NCBI GenBank assembly: GCA_900544195.1
Contig: UQUJ01000072.1
Location: 1 to 14,932 of the forward strand
Reading direction: 5' to 3'
Source: an uncultured Alistipes sp.
GTDB taxonomy: Bacteria > Bacteroidota > Bacteroidia > Bacteroidales > UBA932
DNA: 14,932 nt
Shown: positions 7,363 to 14,458 of the stretch, piece after piece
Layout: the number at the start of each line of letters is the position of its first letter
Numbering within the stretch: position 1 is the first letter of the stretch
Position numbers and translations under genes: made by a program
Notes under the pieces: generated by a model
What the model was told of the DNA's origin: nothing
Database searches by the model: none
Seen by the model: only the letters and a program-made list of their open reading frames with translations

Positions 7363-7902
7363 TTATTTCACTTTATCCATCAGATCCTTCAGTGACGCGA
7401 ACGGCAATGAAGCATCCTTGCCTTGGGAATCGTTCTCTTGTCCATCTTCAGAACTCAGATATTTCACAGCCTCAGGATTGCACTCACCCTCAGGATGAAC
7501 CCTCTGGACCGGAAGCGACAGGCAGACATAATCATACACTGTCTGACCAAGATCAAAATCCGCATCCGATTCCGGAAGCCAGACAATCTCCCTCTCCCCT
7601 TCCTCCGCATCGTTGCTGTCGGCTGGTTCCTGACCGAACTTGACGCTCAGACGGAAACCTGTCTCAACCGGGAGTCTCAACTCTTCAAGGCATCTGTCGC
7701 AAGCCACAGTCACATCGCCGGTGACATCACAGTCAATCCCGATGAAATGCCCAGACTTCTCCGCAAAGACCTCTATGTCAAGGTCCGCCGCCAGAATCTC
7801 TGAATTCTCAAAACGCTCAAAGAACTCCTTCCCCACCCGCCAACGGAACTCCGTCCGTCCTTGGGTCAATCCATTTATTGGAACTATAAAATTCTCTTCC
7901 AT
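7363..7902 (-). CDS. DUF177 (YceD-like) protein
   Basis: This 179-aa soluble, acidic protein is of the DUF177/YceD family, which is almost always encoded next to rpmF. In E. coli and plants family members are linked to 23S rRNA accumulation and large-subunit biogenesis; the exact activity is not established. The CxxC-containing core VACDRCLEELRLPVE (about 66-80; Cys68 and Cys71) and the C-terminal PFASLKDLMDKVK are typical. Further cysteines at 58, 127 and 141 are present. A central acidic stretch (about 92-118) and a polar linker (about 150-165) look disordered. A good Bacteroidetes promoter lies 27 nt upstream, making this the first gene of the unit with rpmF and tRNA-Arg. Confidence 0.88.
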   Translation of the reverse strand: MEENFIVPINGLTQGRTEFRWRVGKEFFERFENSEILAADLDIEVFAEKSGHFIGIDCDVTGDVTVACDRCLEELRLPVETGFRLSVKFGQEPADSNDAEEGEREIVWLPESDADFDLGQTVYDYVCLSLPVQRVHPEGECNPEAVKYLSSEDGQENDSQGKDASLPFASLKDLMDKVK

Positions 7903-7928
7903 CGATCCGGTAAACAGATTAAGGGTTG

Positions 7929-7936
7929 CAAAGGTA
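7929..7936 (-). promoter_or_regulatory. Bacteroidetes-type -7 promoter element for the DUF177-rpmF-tRNA unit
   Basis: On the minus strand the word is TACCTTTG, an exact match to the Bacteroidetes sigma-factor consensus TAnnTTTG, 27 nt before the DUF177 ATG and within the 77-nt gap after typA. The upstream stretch is AT-rich, but no clear -33 TTTG is seen. A start site a few bases downstream would leave a leader of about 20 nt. Confidence 0.7.
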
Positions 7937-7979
7937 TAAAAAATTTTCCGAATATAAAATCTTTTCGTGAATAGTTTGA

Positions 7980-9791
7980 CTATTCGTCATCACCGGAGTT
8001 GCCGGAACGCTTCCTGTCCATCGGATCAAGAAGGATTTTGCGCATCCTCAGATGGTGCGGAGTCACCTCCACAAGCTCGTCTTCACGAATATATTCAAGC
8101 ATCTCCTCCAAAGACATCTTCACAGGCGGCGGCAGCACAACCTTATCGTCAGAGCCGGCGGCGCGCACGTTGGTGAGCTTCTTCGTCTTGCAGATGTTGA
8201 TGTTGAGGTCTCTCTCCCTCGTGTGCTCACCCACGACCTCCCCGCAGTAGATGTCATCGCCCGGATCGATGAAGAACTTGCCCCTGTCCAGAAGCTTGTT
8301 CATTGAATATGCGATCGCGGTTCCCGTCTCAAGGGACACGAGCGATCCGTTGGTACGGTTCTCGATCTCACCCTTGTAAGGCTGGTACTCCTTGAACCTG
8401 TGCGCCATGATGGCCTCGCCCTGGGATGCAGTCAGAAGGTTGCTCCTGAGTCCCATAAGTCCACGGGTAGGAATATCGAAGTTCAGCAGCGTCCTGTCAC
8501 CTCTCGGTTCCATGTGGAGAAGGGCTCCCTTCCTGCGGGTGGCAAGCTCGATGGCCGACCCTACGAACTGCTCCGGGACCTCGATCGAGAGATCCTCGAT
8601 AGGCTCGCAGCGCTGTCCGTTGATGGTCTTGTCCAGCACCTTAGGCTGACCTACCTGAAGTTCGAATCCCTCGCGGCGCATCTCCTCGATGAGTACGGAC
8701 AGATGAAGCACACCACGTCCATAGACCACGAACGAGTCAGCGTTCAGTCCCGGCTTCACCTTCAAAGCCAGATTCTTCTCAAGTTCCTTGTCGAGACGAT
8801 CCTTGATGTGCCTCGAAGTCACGAATTTTCCGTCCTTGCCGAAGAACGGGGAATTGTTGATGGTGAAGAGCATGCTCATCGTAGGCTCGTCGATGGAGAT
8901 CGGAGGAAGGGCCTCAGGATTCTCGCTGTCGGCGATCGTGTCGCCGATCTCGAAGCCGTCAATGCCCACAACGGCGCAGATGTCACCGCACTGTACGCTA
9001 TCCACATTGGCCTTTCCGAGTCCGTCGAAGACCATCAGCTGCTTGATCTTATGCTTCTCCACAACGTCATACCTCTTGCAGAGGCTGACCTGCTGGCCTG
9101 TCTTGAGCTCACCTCTTGTCAGTTTACCCACGGCGATACGTCCGACGTACGGGGAATATTCAAGTGATGTCACCTGAAGCTGAGGCGTACCCTCAACCAC
9201 CTTTGGAGCCGGAATCTCGGCGAGTATGGCGTCCAGAAGAGGGGTGATGTCCGAAGTAGGATTCTTCCAGTCGTCCGACATCCAGCCCTGCTTCGCGCTG
9301 CCGAAGATCGTCTTGAAATCGAGCTGCTCATCCGTGGCGTTCAGGGAACACATCAGGTCGAACACCTCCTCCTGAACCTCGTCAGGACGGCAGTTCGGCT
9401 TGTCCACCTTGTTCACCACCACGATTGGCTTCTTGCCCAGTTCAAGGGCCTTCTGAAGCACGAAACGGGTCTGAGGCATACAGCCTTCAAAAGCGTCCAC
9501 CAACAGGAGAACACCGTCGGCCATATTCAGAACCCTTTCCACCTCACCTCCGAAGTCGCTATGCCCCGGAGTGTCTATAATGTTGATCTTGACACCTTTG
9601 TAGGTGACAGACACGTTTTTCGCGAGGATTGTGATACCTCTTTCCCTCTCAATGTCATTGTTGTCGAGAATCAACTGGCCAAGATTCTCAGGCTGACGCA
9701 CCAGATTGGCCTGGTAGATCATCCTGTCCACGAGGGTTGTCTTGCCGTGATCGACATGCGCGATGAGCGCGATGTTCCTAATGTCTTGCAT
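7980..9791 (-). CDS. typA: Ribosome-binding GTPase TypA/BipA
   Basis: This 603-aa translational GTPase resembles EF-G and LepA. It binds the ribosome and supports 50S assembly and stress or low-temperature adaptation. GTPase motifs: G1 AHVDHGKT (11-18), G2 RGIT (51-54), G3 DTPGH (73-77), G4 NKVD (127-130) and G5 GSAKQG (164-169). EF-Tu-like domain 2 and EF-G-like domains III and V follow, then the BipA-specific C-terminal domain with PTRGLMGLRS, the RTNGSLVS segment and VREHTRERDL-like sequence ending in a charged tail. Its length is normal. It is read in the same direction as the next unit (DUF177), but that unit has its own promoter. A promoter element lies 20 nt upstream of the ATG. Confidence 0.97.
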   Translation of the reverse strand: MQDIRNIALIAHVDHGKTTLVDRMIYQANLVRQPENLGQLILDNNDIERERGITILAKNVSVTYKGVKINIIDTPGHSDFGGEVERVLNMADGVLLLVDAFEGCMPQTRFVLQKALELGKKPIVVVNKVDKPNCRPDEVQEEVFDLMCSLNATDEQLDFKTIFGSAKQGWMSDDWKNPTSDITPLLDAILAEIPAPKVVEGTPQLQVTSLEYSPYVGRIAVGKLTRGELKTGQQVSLCKRYDVVEKHKIKQLMVFDGLGKANVDSVQCGDICAVVGIDGFEIGDTIADSENPEALPPISIDEPTMSMLFTINNSPFFGKDGKFVTSRHIKDRLDKELEKNLALKVKPGLNADSFVVYGRGVLHLSVLIEEMRREGFELQVGQPKVLDKTINGQRCEPIEDLSIEVPEQFVGSAIELATRRKGALLHMEPRGDRTLLNFDIPTRGLMGLRSNLLTASQGEAIMAHRFKEYQPYKGEIENRTNGSLVSLETGTAIAYSMNKLLDRGKFFIDPGDDIYCGEVVGEHTRERDLNINICKTKKLTNVRAAGSDDKVVLPPPVKMSLEEMLEYIREDELVEVTPHHLRMRKILLDPMDRKRSGNSGDDE

Positions 9792-9810
9792 ATACCGTAA
9801 AAAAATCTTG

Positions 9811-9818
9811 CAAAATTA
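9811..9818 (-). promoter_or_regulatory. Bacteroidetes-type -7 promoter element for typA
   Basis: The minus strand reads TAATTTTG, an exact TAnnTTTG match, 20 nt before the typA ATG; it would give a leader of roughly a dozen bases. Immediately upstream of it, an imperfect inverted repeat (CGG-A-TTTTC / GGAAAA-CCG, about 9819-9839) overlaps the expected -33 region and could be an operator; that role is speculative. Confidence 0.6.
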
Positions 9819-9866
9819 CGGATTTTCAATGGAAAACCGAAAATTCGCAAGATATTTTTTCACTTT

Positions 9867-9959
9867 GGTCGCTGAGCCTGTCGAAGCGCGGTCGCTGAGT
9901 TTGTGGTCCGACAGGCTCACCAACCGTGCGGCGGCGGTCGCTGAGCCTGTCGAAGCGAC
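9867..9959. repeat. Cluster of three REP-like GGTCGCTGAGCCTGTCGAAG units
   Basis: Two near-identical units (9867-9888 and 9936-9958) read GGTCGCTGAGCCTGTCGAAG plus CG. Between them a diverged unit (9890-9926) contains TGAGTTTGT and ACAGGCTCA, which can pair fully with G-U wobbles around a short loop. An inverted single copy lies at 13370-13393. Similar CTTCGACAGGCTCAG repeats are common in many bacterial genomes. Here they fill the 176-nt gap between the end of the acetylesterase gene and typA and could act as a transcription terminator or mRNA stabiliser. No transposase gene of REP-associated type is in the window. Confidence 0.75.
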
Positions 9960-9967
9960 GACAGTCC

Positions 9968-11425
9968 CTACCAGTTATCCGTCCTGAACGGTATTACCGG
10001 AAGGCAGCGTTGGCCAGTGAAGTTTCCTATCTGGAAATCCCGGAAGCAGTAGCGCACCGCCACAGGAGCAGGAACCTTGTCACTCTTCACAATCACCGTG
10101 TTCAGCTGGGTGCCTCTGCGGATCTCGGCCGGATGGAAGACCTTGTCCTCACCGGCGATCTCGAAGCCCACGATGTCGTGCCAAGGGCTGAATCCCCTCT
10201 CACCATTGTGGAACGCGACCTCGATCTCGCCGCCGCGTATCTCGTAGCTCTTGAACCTCGGTCCCTCGAACGGAAGGTAGCCCATGCCGTAAGTCCGGTT
10301 CAAAGCCAGGTAGGACAGGCGCTCCCCGACCTCCTTCTTGCGGCGAGGATGGATCTCGTCATATTCATAAGGATAGACAAGGTCATTGGTGGAGACTATT
10401 CCGCTGTTCGGGATAAGTTCCACAGCCTTGCGCTGCGCCTCGCGTATTCTCGCGCCAGAAGTCCCGTCACCGCCATAGACGAACGGCGCCAGCTCGACTT
10501 CGTAGAACGGAAGTTCCCCCTGTCCCCAGAGATTCCTCCAGACCTTCACCATCGTGGCAAGCCTCTGAGCGTAGTACTGCGGAAATCCGGCGTTCGTCTC
10601 CCCCTGATACCAAAGGAATCCTTTCAGTGTGTAATTACGAATCGGGTACAGCATGCCGTTGTACATGATGATCGGACTGTGATGGTGATACCAGCCGCCC
10701 GCTTCCCTCTTGGGTGCGTACTGTCCTGACGGCAAAGTGTTTTCGGGGTATGAATATACCTCTTCCTTAGGCAGCCAGCTTTCCACCGCCGAACCTCCCC
10801 AATTGCAAGACACCAATCCCACAGGCACGTCCAGCACAGCATTCAGCATCTTGGCGAAATGCCAGCCCACGGCGGTGAACGTTCCAGAGGTCGCCGGCCC
10901 GCTGACCTGCCACCTGCCCTCGACGGTCTCCTGAGGCGTCTCGGCTCCCGTCTTAGGAATCTTCACCAGCCTGATCTTGTCCCTGAACTGTCCCGACAGG
11001 GCCACGTCCTCAAGGGAACCCTCAACCGGGCAATGCCAGAATCCGTTCAGCGGCATCTCCATGTTGGACTGCCCGCCGCAAAGCCAGACCTCACCGACGA
11101 GGACATCACTCAAGGTGACGGCGCCGTCCTTGTCGGCGATGGTGATTGAATATGCCGTGTAGCCCGCCGCCGGAGTCCGCAAGGCAAGTTTCCAATTGCC
11201 TTCACGGTCGCTTTTGACTGAATATTCCTCCGTCCCCCACGATGCTTTCACCGTCACCTTCGACGAAGGCGCGGCCTTGCCCCAAAGGTTGGCGTCGGAT
11301 TTTTGCTGAAGGATCATGTGGTCACTGAGGATCTGCGGAAGCTGTACCTTAGCCTCGGACGTGGCAGCCGCGGCCGTTCCGGCCACAATGGCTGTCAGGA
11401 TTGTTATTAGGAATCTGTGGTTCAT
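9968..11425 (-). CDS. Secreted sialate O-acetylesterase (SGNH hydrolase)
   Basis: This 485-aa protein is predicted to remove O-acetyl groups from sialic acids or similar acetylated glycans outside the cytoplasm, a common step in host- or plant-glycan use by Bacteroidales. A signal peptide is visible (Met1 to about Ala25: basic MNHR, hydrophobic core, Ala-rich cleavage region), with no lipoprotein cysteine. Catalytic blocks fit the sialate O-acetylesterase family: GGQSNMEMP with nucleophile Ser120, the WYQGETNA block (272-279), and DEIHP with Asp356 and His359. A beta-sandwich-like region precedes the catalytic domain (about 30-110). The substrate is not certain; xylan or other acetyl esterases of this fold are alternatives. 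No neighbouring SusC/SusD or glycosidase genes are seen, so it stands alone here. Confidence 0.9.
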   Translation of the reverse strand: MNHRFLITILTAIVAGTAAAATSEAKVQLPQILSDHMILQQKSDANLWGKAAPSSKVTVKASWGTEEYSVKSDREGNWKLALRTPAAGYTAYSITIADKDGAVTLSDVLVGEVWLCGGQSNMEMPLNGFWHCPVEGSLEDVALSGQFRDKIRLVKIPKTGAETPQETVEGRWQVSGPATSGTFTAVGWHFAKMLNAVLDVPVGLVSCNWGGSAVESWLPKEEVYSYPENTLPSGQYAPKREAGGWYHHHSPIIMYNGMLYPIRNYTLKGFLWYQGETNAGFPQYYAQRLATMVKVWRNLWGQGELPFYEVELAPFVYGGDGTSGARIREAQRKAVELIPNSGIVSTNDLVYPYEYDEIHPRRKKEVGERLSYLALNRTYGMGYLPFEGPRFKSYEIRGGEIEVAFHNGERGFSPWHDIVGFEIAGEDKVFHPAEIRRGTQLNTVIVKSDKVPAPVAVRYCFRDFQIGNFTGQRCLPVIPFRTDNW

Positions 11426-11472
11426 ATTCTGATTATTCTGTCTTATCAGTTATTGTGTTTTCACCCCGGAAA

Positions 11473-11495
11473 CCTCGTTGCCGATGGCAACAAGG
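11473..11495 (-). promoter_or_regulatory. Hairpin in the predicted acetylesterase leader
   Basis: CCT-T-GTTGCC, a 3-nt loop, GGCAAC-G-AGG (read on the minus strand) forms a stable stem just after the predicted start site and about 48 nt before the ATG. Its core TGCCGATGGCA (plus strand) matches the core TGCCGGTGGCA of the hairpins in both leader repeats, with different paired flanks. It may stabilise the mRNA 5' end; no ligand or protein partner can be proposed. Confidence 0.5.
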
Positions 11496-11503
11496 CGCAT
11501 TCA

Positions 11504-11511
11504 CAAATATA
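11504..11511 (-). promoter_or_regulatory. Bacteroidetes-type -7 promoter element for the acetylesterase gene
   Basis: The minus strand reads TATATTTG, matching TAnnTTTG, 78 nt before the ATG. The predicted leader of about 70 nt contains the hairpin at 11473-11495. The -33 region has only a weak match. Confidence 0.55.
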
Positions 11512-11642
11512 TTAATTATGCCGGAAATTCTAAAGTATTCTTTCGCAGATTGGGGAATCCGCACCATTATTGGCCATATTTCCTCTAAAAAACTGTTTCT
11601 TTCTTATGGGACGGGCGTAATAATCGCAGATTTTTATATAAA
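11512..11642. other. Upstream part of the divergent acetylesterase/argH spacer
   Basis: The whole spacer between these genes runs from 11426 to 11821 (396 bases). The parts on either side of this stretch hold the acetylesterase promoter and hairpin and, for argH, two repeats. In this stretch itself I see only AT-rich DNA with stop codons in all frames and no convincing gene, tRNA or terminator. Confidence 0.5.
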
Positions 11643-11677
11643 TTAGTAACATGAAAAAAAAATAAGTTGCCTCAGAT
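11643..11677 (+). repeat. Direct repeat bracketing argH, left copy
   Basis: TTAGTAACATGAAAA, an A-run and AATAAGTTGCCTCAGAT match 13175-13207 (TTAGGAACATG ... AATAAGTTGCTTCAGAT) with two substitutions besides the A-run length. This copy lies directly before leader repeat B and about 145 nt before the argH ATG. The right copy starts immediately after the argH stop. Confidence 0.75.
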
Positions 11678-11678
11678 T

Positions 11679-11807
11679 AAGAGAATATTTTCGAGGATGG
11701 ATCCATTTTCGAAGAAGGAGTGTGCCGGTGGCACATGACTGATGAGAAAAGAGATACAGACCGAAAAGATTCCTTAAAGATGATGCAGGTTATTGTTTGA
11801 AGGTTAC
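11679..11807 (+). repeat. Leader repeat, copy B (upstream of argH)
   Basis: The first 91 bases match 2214-2304 with about 6 differences, and a looser match continues to 11807. The hairpin TGTGCC-GGT-GGCACA is at 11721-11735, identical in both copies. The repeat ends 14 nt before the argH ATG, exactly as copy A does before rlmH. GTTATTGTTTGAAGG near its end resembles, but does not match, the TAnnTTTG promoter word. If transcription starts there, the argH leader would be very short and the hairpin would lie upstream of the promoter. Confidence 0.75.
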
Positions 11808-11821
11808 TTAATGTAGATAAC

Positions 11822-13174
11822 ATGGCGAACAAACTTTGGGACAAAGGATTCAAGGAGGACGAGAGGATCGATGCGTTCACGGTGGGAAACGACCGTGAGC
11901 TGGATCACGAGCTCGCCCCTTATGACATAATGGGCACGATGGCCCACATCACGATGCTGGAGAGTGTCGGACTTCTTTCAAAGGATGATCTGGACGAACT
12001 GCTGCCGGCGCTCAAGAAATTATATTCATCAGCCTGCAAGGGGGAGCTTTACGTGGAGGACGATGTGGAGGACATCCACTCGCAGATCGAGCTGATGCTG
12101 ACTCGGAAGCTCGGGGATGTCGGGAAAAAGGTGCACACGGGGCGTTCCCGCAACGATCAGGTGCTGGTGGACTTGAAACTCTACGCCCGCGCGGAGATTG
12201 AGAAGACAGTCCGCAAGGTTGAGTCCCTTTTCAGGACGCTTCAGGAGGCCAGCGAGAAGTACAAGGATGCGCTGATCCCGGGCTACACCCATTTGCAGGT
12301 GGCGATGCCGTCGTCATTCGGTCTCTGGTTCGGGGCTTACGCCGAGAGCCTCTGCGACGACCTCTGCATGATGAAGGCCGCTTGGGAGGTCGTGAACCTC
12401 AACCCGTTGGGATCCGCCGCTGGTTACGGCTCGTCAGCGCCGCTCAACAGGACTCTGACAACGGAACTGCTTGGATTCGAGGACTTGGACTACAACTCTG
12501 TCTATGCTCAGATGACCCGTGGAAAGATGGAGCGGGCAGTGGCGTTCGCATATTCATCAGTCGCGGAGACCGTCGGGCGTCTTGCTATGGATGGATGCCT
12601 TTTCTCCAGCCAGAACTTCGGGTTCATCCACCTGCCGGACGCGCTGACGACCGGTTCCAGCATCATGCCGCACAAGAAGAATCCGGATGTGTTCGAGCTC
12701 GTGAGGGCGCACTGCAACAAGCTTCAGGGCGTGCCGAACACCATCCGCCTCATCACCGGCAACCTGCCGAGCGGATATTTCCGGGACATGCAGATTCTCA
12801 AGGAAGTCTTCTTCCCTATATTCAAAGAAATGAACGACTGCCTCGACATTGTTGAATATGCGGTCCGGGGGATGGAGGTCGTCACTGATGTGATGGACGA
12901 CCCTAAGTACAGGCTGGCGTTCAGCGTGGAGGAGGTCAACCATCTGGTAGAGAACGGGGTGCCGTTCAGGGATGCCTACCGTCAGGTCGCCGATTCCATC
13001 AGACAAGGGACATTTGAATATCACGGCGAGCTTCACCACACCCATGAAGGTTCCATCGGCAACCTCTGCAACGACCGCATCGCAGCCAAGATGTCACGCA
13101 TTGTCGCGGGCTTCGGATTCGACAAGGTTCATGCGGCGGTTTCCGCGCTTACATCCGAGGAAGAAGCACTATAG
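11822..13174 (+). CDS. argH: Argininosuccinate lyase
   Basis: This 450-aa cytoplasmic enzyme splits argininosuccinate into arginine and fumarate, the last step of arginine synthesis; it works as a homotetramer. Fumarase/aspartase superfamily motifs are visible: HTGRSRNDQ (105-113), the catalytic-His region YTHLQVAMP (155-163) and the signature loop GSSIMPHKKNP (278-288) with the likely catalytic Ser280. The C-terminal helical domain is complete. The N-terminus KLWDKGF and ELDHELAPYDIMGTMAH fit the family, supporting the ATG at 11822. It is preceded by the leader repeat shared with rlmH and bracketed by a direct repeat. Other arg genes are not adjacent except for the convergent argE-like gene. 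Confidence 0.96.
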   Translation: MANKLWDKGFKEDERIDAFTVGNDRELDHELAPYDIMGTMAHITMLESVGLLSKDDLDELLPALKKLYSSACKGELYVEDDVEDIHSQIELMLTRKLGDVGKKVHTGRSRNDQVLVDLKLYARAEIEKTVRKVESLFRTLQEASEKYKDALIPGYTHLQVAMPSSFGLWFGAYAESLCDDLCMMKAAWEVVNLNPLGSAAGYGSSAPLNRTLTTELLGFEDLDYNSVYAQMTRGKMERAVAFAYSSVAETVGRLAMDGCLFSSQNFGFIHLPDALTTGSSIMPHKKNPDVFELVRAHCNKLQGVPNTIRLITGNLPSGYFRDMQILKEVFFPIFKEMNDCLDIVEYAVRGMEVVTDVMDDPKYRLAFSVEEVNHLVENGVPFRDAYRQVADSIRQGTFEYHGELHHTHEGSIGNLCNDRIAAKMSRIVAGFGFDKVHAAVSALTSEEEAL

Positions 13175-13207
13175 TTAGGAACATGAAAATAATAAGTTGC
13201 TTCAGAT
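13175..13207 (+). repeat. Direct repeat bracketing argH, right copy
   Basis: It begins on the base after the argH stop codon and matches 11643-11677 (same orientation, about 1.53 kb apart). Right after its last shared word, CAGAT, the sequence becomes the 99-bp inverted-repeat element, whereas the left copy runs on into leader repeat B. This suggests that the small element inserted at, or replaced, what followed. Confidence 0.7.
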
Positions 13208-13306
13208 GAGTCCACTTGAAAAAGTGCCATTTGCTACTTTTTACCCCCGTTGGAAGTACCTGTGTGGCACATATTTTTCAAAAAAAAGACTTTTTCAAGT
13301 GGACTC
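13208..13306. mobile_element. 99-bp MITE-like element with 18-bp terminal inverted repeats
   Basis: GAGTCCACTTGAAAAAGT (13208-13225) and its exact reverse complement (13289-13306) bound the element. Inside are a nested GTGCCA/TGGCAC pair (13224-13229 and 13265-13270) and a smaller TACTT/AAGTA pair (13235-13239 and 13254-13258), so the whole unit can fold as one long hairpin. It encodes no protein. Its ends differ from those of the IS at 181-2161, so another transposase would be needed. The flanks (CAGAT and AAATG) show no clear target duplication beyond AT. It lies between the convergent argH and argE-like genes, where it may also end transcription. Confidence 0.7.
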
Positions 13307-13369
13307 AAATGTAGAAGAACGATAACGATTCCACCGCTATATTAGTCTCGACACTTCTGTCTCTACTCC

Positions 13370-13393
13370 GGTCGCTTCGACAGGCTCAGCGAC
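13370..13393. repeat. Single REP-like unit, inverted relative to the 9867-9959 cluster
   Basis: GGTCGCTTCGACAGGCTCAG plus CGAC is the reverse complement of the units at 9867 and 9936. It lies 28 nt from the end of the argE-like gene, between the two convergent arginine genes. Like the cluster, it follows the 3' end of a gene, the usual position of REP-like sequences. Confidence 0.75.
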
Positions 13394-13420
13394 TGAGACA
13401 CCAATGAAATGGCGCACAGA

Positions 13421-14458
13421 TCACAGCCGCAAACCATCAAGAAGAGCGACATAGGTTTCAATGCCGTTGGCGATTTCGTCCAAACGGATATATTCATCGG
13501 CGGAATGGGAGCGGGCCGAGTCGCCCGGACCGATCTTGAGGGTCGGGAAATGGCAGAGGGCCTGATTGCTGGTGGTCGGGGAACCGAAAGGTTCCAGACC
13601 GAGGGACAGGCCTCGGACAACGGCCGGGTGATCCATAGGAAGATGTGAGCTGCCGATTCTTGTGGAACGTTCCTTGACCTCGCATGAGACGGAGGACTTG
13701 ATCAGCTCCAGAAGTTCGGGGTTGGTGTACATCCCGTTCGGGCGCACGTCCACCACGAACGTGCACTTGTCCGGCACGACATTATGCTGGGTTCCGGCAT
13801 TGATCTGCGTGACGGACATCTTGACGGCTCCGAGGAAATCGGACACTCGGTCGAGACTATGACTTTTGAACCACTGAATGTCCTCAATGGCTTTGTAGAT
13901 GGCGTTGACACCCTCATTTCTGGCAGCATGACCACTCTTCCCGTAGGCAGTGCAGTCCAGTACCATCAGTCCCCTCTCGGCGACGGCCATCCTCATCCCG
14001 GTCGGCTCGCCCATCACACCGAAATCTATCCGGCCCAGCTCCGGCAGGATCAAGTCGAGGCCACCCTTCCCGCTCACCTCTTCCTCGGCGGTGACGGAAA
14101 AGATCAGCCTGTACGGCTGCTCCTTCTGAATGAGCCTTGAATATGTCTCCAGAAGAGCAATCAGGGATCCGCCGTCATCATTGCTGCCGAGACCGTACAG
14201 ACAACCGTCCTCAATCTCGGGCGTGAACGGGTCACGGGTGTAGCCTGAAGCCGGTTTCACAGTGTCGATGTGGGCGTTCAGCAATATGGTCGGCCTCCCG
14301 TCCGCCGGGCCGGACTCCATCCACAGGTTGTTGCCCAGCCTCCTGGCCTCAAAGCCGTTGCCTTTCATCCAGCGTTCCATATAATCCGCCGCATCTTTTT
14401 CCTCCCGGCTCACGGAAGGAATCCGGATCATATTCATCAACAGTTCTACCGTGTCCAT
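13421..14458 (-). CDS. argE: M20-family amidohydrolase, probable N-acyl-ornithine deacylase (ArgE-like)
   Basis: This 345-aa di-zinc hydrolase is predicted to remove the acyl group from N-acetyl- or N-succinyl-ornithine in arginine synthesis; some Bacteroidetes use succinylated intermediates, so the acyl group is open. M20 metal and catalytic residues: His63 and Asp65 in AHIDTVKP, bridging Asp94 in GSNDDGGS, Glu125 and Glu126 in TAEEE, Glu151 in GEPTG, and His318 in SARSHSADEY. A dimerisation domain with KSGHAAR lies at about 165-265. The length is a little shorter than E. coli ArgE but normal for this clade. Its position opposite argH supports an arginine role. Related DapE (lysine pathway) or peptidase functions are alternatives. 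The ATG at 14458 gives a full N-terminal helix. Confidence 0.8.
   Translation of the reverse strand: MDTVELLMNMIRIPSVSREEKDAADYMERWMKGNGFEARRLGNNLWMESGPADGRPTILLNAHIDTVKPASGYTRDPFTPEIEDGCLYGLGSNDDGGSLIALLETYSRLIQKEQPYRLIFSVTAEEEVSGKGGLDLILPELGRIDFGVMGEPTGMRMAVAERGLMVLDCTAYGKSGHAARNEGVNAIYKAIEDIQWFKSHSLDRVSDFLGAVKMSVTQINAGTQHNVVPDKCTFVVDVRPNGMYTNPELLELIKSSVSCEVKERSTRIGSSHLPMDHPAVVRGLSLGLEPFGSPTTSNQALCHFPTLKIGPGDSARSHSADEYIRLDEIANGIETYVALLDGLRL

Noticed and set aside
8400..9167. 255-codon open frame antisense to typA
   Set aside because: It is a shadow of the GC-rich typA codons, with no family motif and no promoter; typA is unambiguous on the other strand.
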